From positions 1-7,373 of the forward strand of contig JAAZOA010000291.1 of assembly GCA_012798055.1 (NCBI GenBank): DNA of 7,373 nt, in the 5' to 3' direction. Below the pieces are notes generated by a model. That model did not search any database. It saw only the letters and a program-made list of their open reading frames with translations, and was not told the DNA's origin. Below are positions 4,987 to 7,373 of this stretch, one piece after another. Every line of letters begins with the position of its first letter. Position 1 is the first letter of the stretch. The DNA is from Syntrophomonadaceae bacterium. Its GTDB lineage: Bacteria > Bacillota > Syntrophomonadia > Syntrophomonadales > Syntrophomonadaceae. Both the position numbers and the translations under genes were made by a program.

Positions 4987-6111
4987 TTAACCCATCGCAT
5001 CCTTCAGCTTGTCAAAAAGGCCCTTTTTATTTTCTTTTTCTTCTGCTTCACCGTAAAACCCGGCCAGCAGCTCACGCTGCCGCTTGCTCAAGCGGGTAGG
5101 GATCTTGACATTGATCAGCACCTTGAGGTCTCCTTGTCGGCTGGAGTGATGAAGATGGGGTACCCCCTTGTTCTTGACCGTGATGATATCCCCCGGCTGA
5201 GTCCCTTCCGGTATGATCAGTTTGTGAGATTCCCCATCCAGCAAGGTGATATCGATTTCCGCCCCCAGCGAAGCCTGGACTATATTTATGTCCTGGCTGC
5301 AAACAAGGGTATAGCCATCCCGCTTGAAGCGAGGATGAGTCTTGACCACCACAACAATAAACAGGTCCCCGGGCGGCCCGCCCATTATACCCTCTTCTCC
5401 TTCTGCCTGGATCCGCAGTCTGGCGCCTGTGTCGATGCCAGCCGGAATACGCACATTGATGGTCCGGCGGCGCTTGACTGTACCACGGCCTTTGCAGTTG
5501 GAACAAGGCTTATCGATTATTTTGCCGGAGCCGCCGCATTGGGTACAGGTACGGGTGCTCTCAAAGCGGCCGAAGGGGGTGTTCTGCACTGTTCTAACCT
5601 GACCGCTGCCCTGGCATTGGGCACAGGTCTTGGGAAAAGATCCCGGCTCGGCACCGCTCCCATCGCATCTCTCACAGGTCTCCACCCTCATTAAATGCAT
5701 TTCTTTCTCAGCCCCGAATACGGCCTCCTCGAAGGTGATGTCTAAGCGTACTTCGCGGTCAGCCCCACGCTGCGGTCCCCGGCGGCGTTGCCCTCCGCAG
5801 AAAAACAGGTCGAAGATATCCCCGAATCCGCCCATCCCTCCAAATCCAGCTCCACCGAATCCACCAGCACCCATACGGTTGGGATCAAAGGCATCGTGAC
5901 CATACTGGTCATAGGCTGCTCGCTTTTGGTCATCGCTCAGTACCTCATAGGCTTCCGCGACTTCCTTGAACTTCTCCGCAGCGTCTGGATCGTCCTTGTT
6001 GACATCCGGATGAAATTTTTTCGCCTTCTGGCGATACGCTTTCTTGATGTCTTCGGGGCTGGCTGATTTGGTCACTCCCAGCACCTCGTAATAGTCACGC
6101 TTGGTGGCCAT
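4987..6111 (-). CDS. dnaJ: Chaperone protein DnaJ (Hsp40, type I)
   Basis: Cochaperone that delivers clients to DnaK and stimulates its ATPase. The 374 residues have the full type I layout: J domain at about 5-70 with the catalytic HPD at 34-36; a Gly/Phe-rich region at about 80-107; a zinc domain with four CxxCxGxG repeats beginning at C146, C163, C189 and C203; and two C-terminal beta-barrel substrate domains to about residue 345. The length is normal for the family. The ATG start gives the canonical MATKRDYYEVLGV opening and follows a purine-rich ribosome site (AAGGTGGGGA). An oddity is a cysteine at 105 in DLFFCGG, where glycine is usual. It lies between dnaK (32 nt upstream) and prmA (15 nt downstream), so it is regulated with them. 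Confidence 0.98.
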   Translation of the reverse strand: MATKRDYYEVLGVTKSASPEDIKKAYRQKAKKFHPDVNKDDPDAAEKFKEVAEAYEVLSDDQKRAAYDQYGHDAFDPNRMGAGGFGGAGFGGMGGFGDIFDLFFCGGQRRRGPQRGADREVRLDITFEEAVFGAEKEMHLMRVETCERCDGSGAEPGSFPKTCAQCQGSGQVRTVQNTPFGRFESTRTCTQCGGSGKIIDKPCSNCKGRGTVKRRRTINVRIPAGIDTGARLRIQAEGEEGIMGGPPGDLFIVVVVKTHPRFKRDGYTLVCSQDINIVQASLGAEIDITLLDGESHKLIIPEGTQPGDIITVKNKGVPHLHHSSRQGDLKVLINVKIPTRLSKRQRELLAGFYGEAEEKENKKGLFDKLKDAMG

Positions 6112-6143
6112 TATTCCCCACCTTCCTGTAGCTCCTCAGCAAA

Positions 6144-7373
6144 CTACTTGTCTTTGTCTTCATCCGCAAGATTATAGTCGGCATCGATTACGTCGTCAGC
6201 AGCTCCTTCACCGCCAGGTTCCGGATTCGCCTGTTGGTACATCTTGCTGGTGAAGGCATAAAGGGCCTGGGCCAGGGCCTCAGTTTTACTCTCAATCTCG
6301 GCAACATCGCTGCCCGCCAGTGCTTTCTGCAGTTCCTCTTTCGCGCTCTCCACCGCTGCTTTGTCCGCTTCATCTATCTTGTCCGCGAAATCCTTGAGGT
6401 TTTTCTCGGTCTGGTAAATCATGCTGTCCGCATGATTTCTGACCTCGATTTCCTTGTAGCGTTTCTCGTCCTCGGCCGCGAATTGTTCAGCATCTCTAAC
6501 CATCCGTTCGATATCCTTTTCGCTTAAGCCGCTGGACGATGTTATGGTGATGGTCTGTTCCCGGTTCGTAGCCAAATCTTTGGCAGTCACATTGACGATG
6601 CCATTGACATCGATGTCAAATTTAACCTCGATTTGGGGTATGCCCCGCATCGCTGGGGGTATGCCGCTCAACTGAAATCTGCCCAGGGTGACATTGTCCT
6701 GAGCCAGTTTCCGCTCACCCTGCAGAACATGGATATCAACCGAGGGCTGGTTGTCAGCGGCAGTGGTAAATATCTGGCTCTTGGCAACGGGAATAGTCGT
6801 ATTCCTCTCAATTATCCGGGTAAACACGCCTCCCAGGGTTTCTATCCCCAGGGACAGGGGGGTCACGTCCAGGAGAACCACATCGGTAACCTCGCCGGTA
6901 AGCACTCCAGCCTGGATTGCCGCTCCCAAGGCGACTACCTCGTCAGGATTGATACCCTTGAAAGGTTCCTTGCCCGTAAAATTCTTAACTGCTTCCTGAA
7001 CGGCCGGCACGCGGGTGGAACCACCCACCAGGATCACTTTATCCAGATCCGCAGGTTTGAGATTGGCATCCTTCATGGCTTGTTTCATGGGGCCAACTGT
7101 CTTCTCCACCAATTCAGCCGTCATATCATTGAACCGCGCTCTAGTGAGCGTGGCTTCCAAGTGCAGGGGGCCATCCTGAGTGGCAGTAATGTAAGGAATG
7201 TTTATATCCACGCTCATAAGACTCGACAATTCATGTTTGGCCTTCTCGGCCGCCTCCTTGAGACGGTGCATGGCCATCTTGTCTTTGGTCAGGTCGAATC
7301 CGTTTTCTTTCTTGAATTCCTGCACCAGCCAGTCGATTATCTTGTCATCGAAATCATCGCCGCCAAGGCGGTT
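6144..7373 (-). CDS. dnaK: Molecular chaperone DnaK (Hsp70), 5'-truncated by the window edge
   Basis: ATP-driven cytosolic Hsp70 that binds exposed hydrophobic segments of unfolded proteins, working with DnaJ (next gene) and GrpE. The frame stays open to the window edge, giving 409 residues; roughly the first 200 residues (start of the nucleotide-binding domain) lie outside. Visible in order: the LGGDDFD segment of the ATPase domain at the very start, the ILVGGSTRVPAV phosphate/adenosine motif near residue 114, the interdomain linker DVVLLDVTPLSLGIET near 164-179, the beta-sandwich substrate domain (LQGER, GIPPAMRGIPQIEV), then the helical lid and an acidic tail with DDVIDADYN, the usual form of the C-terminal EEVD-like end. 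No frameshift is seen. dnaJ follows after 32 nt, so they are almost certainly cotranscribed. The promoter and any CIRCE/HrcA operator would be upstream, outside the window. Confidence 0.98.
   Translation of the reverse strand, partial: NRLGGDDFDDKIIDWLVQEFKKENGFDLTKDKMAMHRLKEAAEKAKHELSSLMSVDINIPYITATQDGPLHLEATLTRARFNDMTAELVEKTVGPMKQAMKDANLKPADLDKVILVGGSTRVPAVQEAVKNFTGKEPFKGINPDEVVALGAAIQAGVLTGEVTDVVLLDVTPLSLGIETLGGVFTRIIERNTTIPVAKSQIFTTAADNQPSVDIHVLQGERKLAQDNVTLGRFQLSGIPPAMRGIPQIEVKFDIDVNGIVNVTAKDLATNREQTITITSSSGLSEKDIERMVRDAEQFAAEDEKRYKEIEVRNHADSMIYQTEKNLKDFADKIDEADKAAVESAKEELQKALAGSDVAEIESKTEALAQALYAFTSKMYQQANPEPGGEGAADDVIDADYNLADEDKDK

Noticed and set aside
4795..5694. Long plus-strand open frame (299 codons) opposite dnaJ and prmA
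   Set aside because: It is antisense to two unmistakable genes, its translation shows no domain, and it arises from codon bias of the minus-strand genes.
1..7373. Search for CRISPR arrays, transposases, att sites, tRNA/rRNA genes or a defence system
   Set aside because: No direct-repeat array, insertion-sequence ends, tRNA/rRNA motifs or defence-type proteins were seen; the identifiable genes are conserved housekeeping genes.

Overview
The window is a housekeeping stretch of a low-to-moderate GC Gram-positive bacterium, most likely an anaerobic Clostridia-type Firmicute. A Syntrophomonas-like lineage is my guess from gene order and protein flavour; no search was possible. Every gene I can support lies on the minus strand, so the biological order runs from high to low coordinates.

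Region by region, in transcription order. (1) 7373-2674 carries the tail of a heat-shock/translation operon: dnaK (5' end outside the window), dnaJ, prmA (ribosomal protein L11 methyltransferase) and mtaB (tRNA ms2t6A methylthiotransferase). Gaps are 15-39 nt, and a good rho-independent terminator closes the operon at 2611-2640. (2) 2578-1399 holds three short genes, each preceded by its own convincing sigma-A-type promoter: a YdbC/PC4-type single-stranded nucleic acid binding protein, a HIT-family nucleotide hydrolase, and rpsU (ribosomal protein S21, 58 aa). (3) 1398-1159 contains a strong hairpin just after rpsU, a 38-codon single-pass membrane microprotein, and a clear terminator. (4) 1113-24 contains an imperfect inverted repeat, an extended -10 promoter and a phoH-family ATPase gene with a TTG start.

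The theme is protein folding plus ribosome and tRNA function: a chaperone pair, a ribosomal protein methylase, a tRNA modification enzyme, a small ribosomal subunit protein and a PhoH ATPase that in many bacteria sits near RNA metabolism genes. This is a familiar Firmicutes neighbourhood, not a defence or mobile island; I saw no mobile element, CRISPR array, tRNA or rRNA.

The departures from the usual order are the main points of interest. The rsmE gene commonly found between prmA and mtaB is absent. A ydbC gene sits between mtaB and the HIT gene. The yqeY gene that commonly follows rpsU is absent, and its place is taken by the membrane microprotein.
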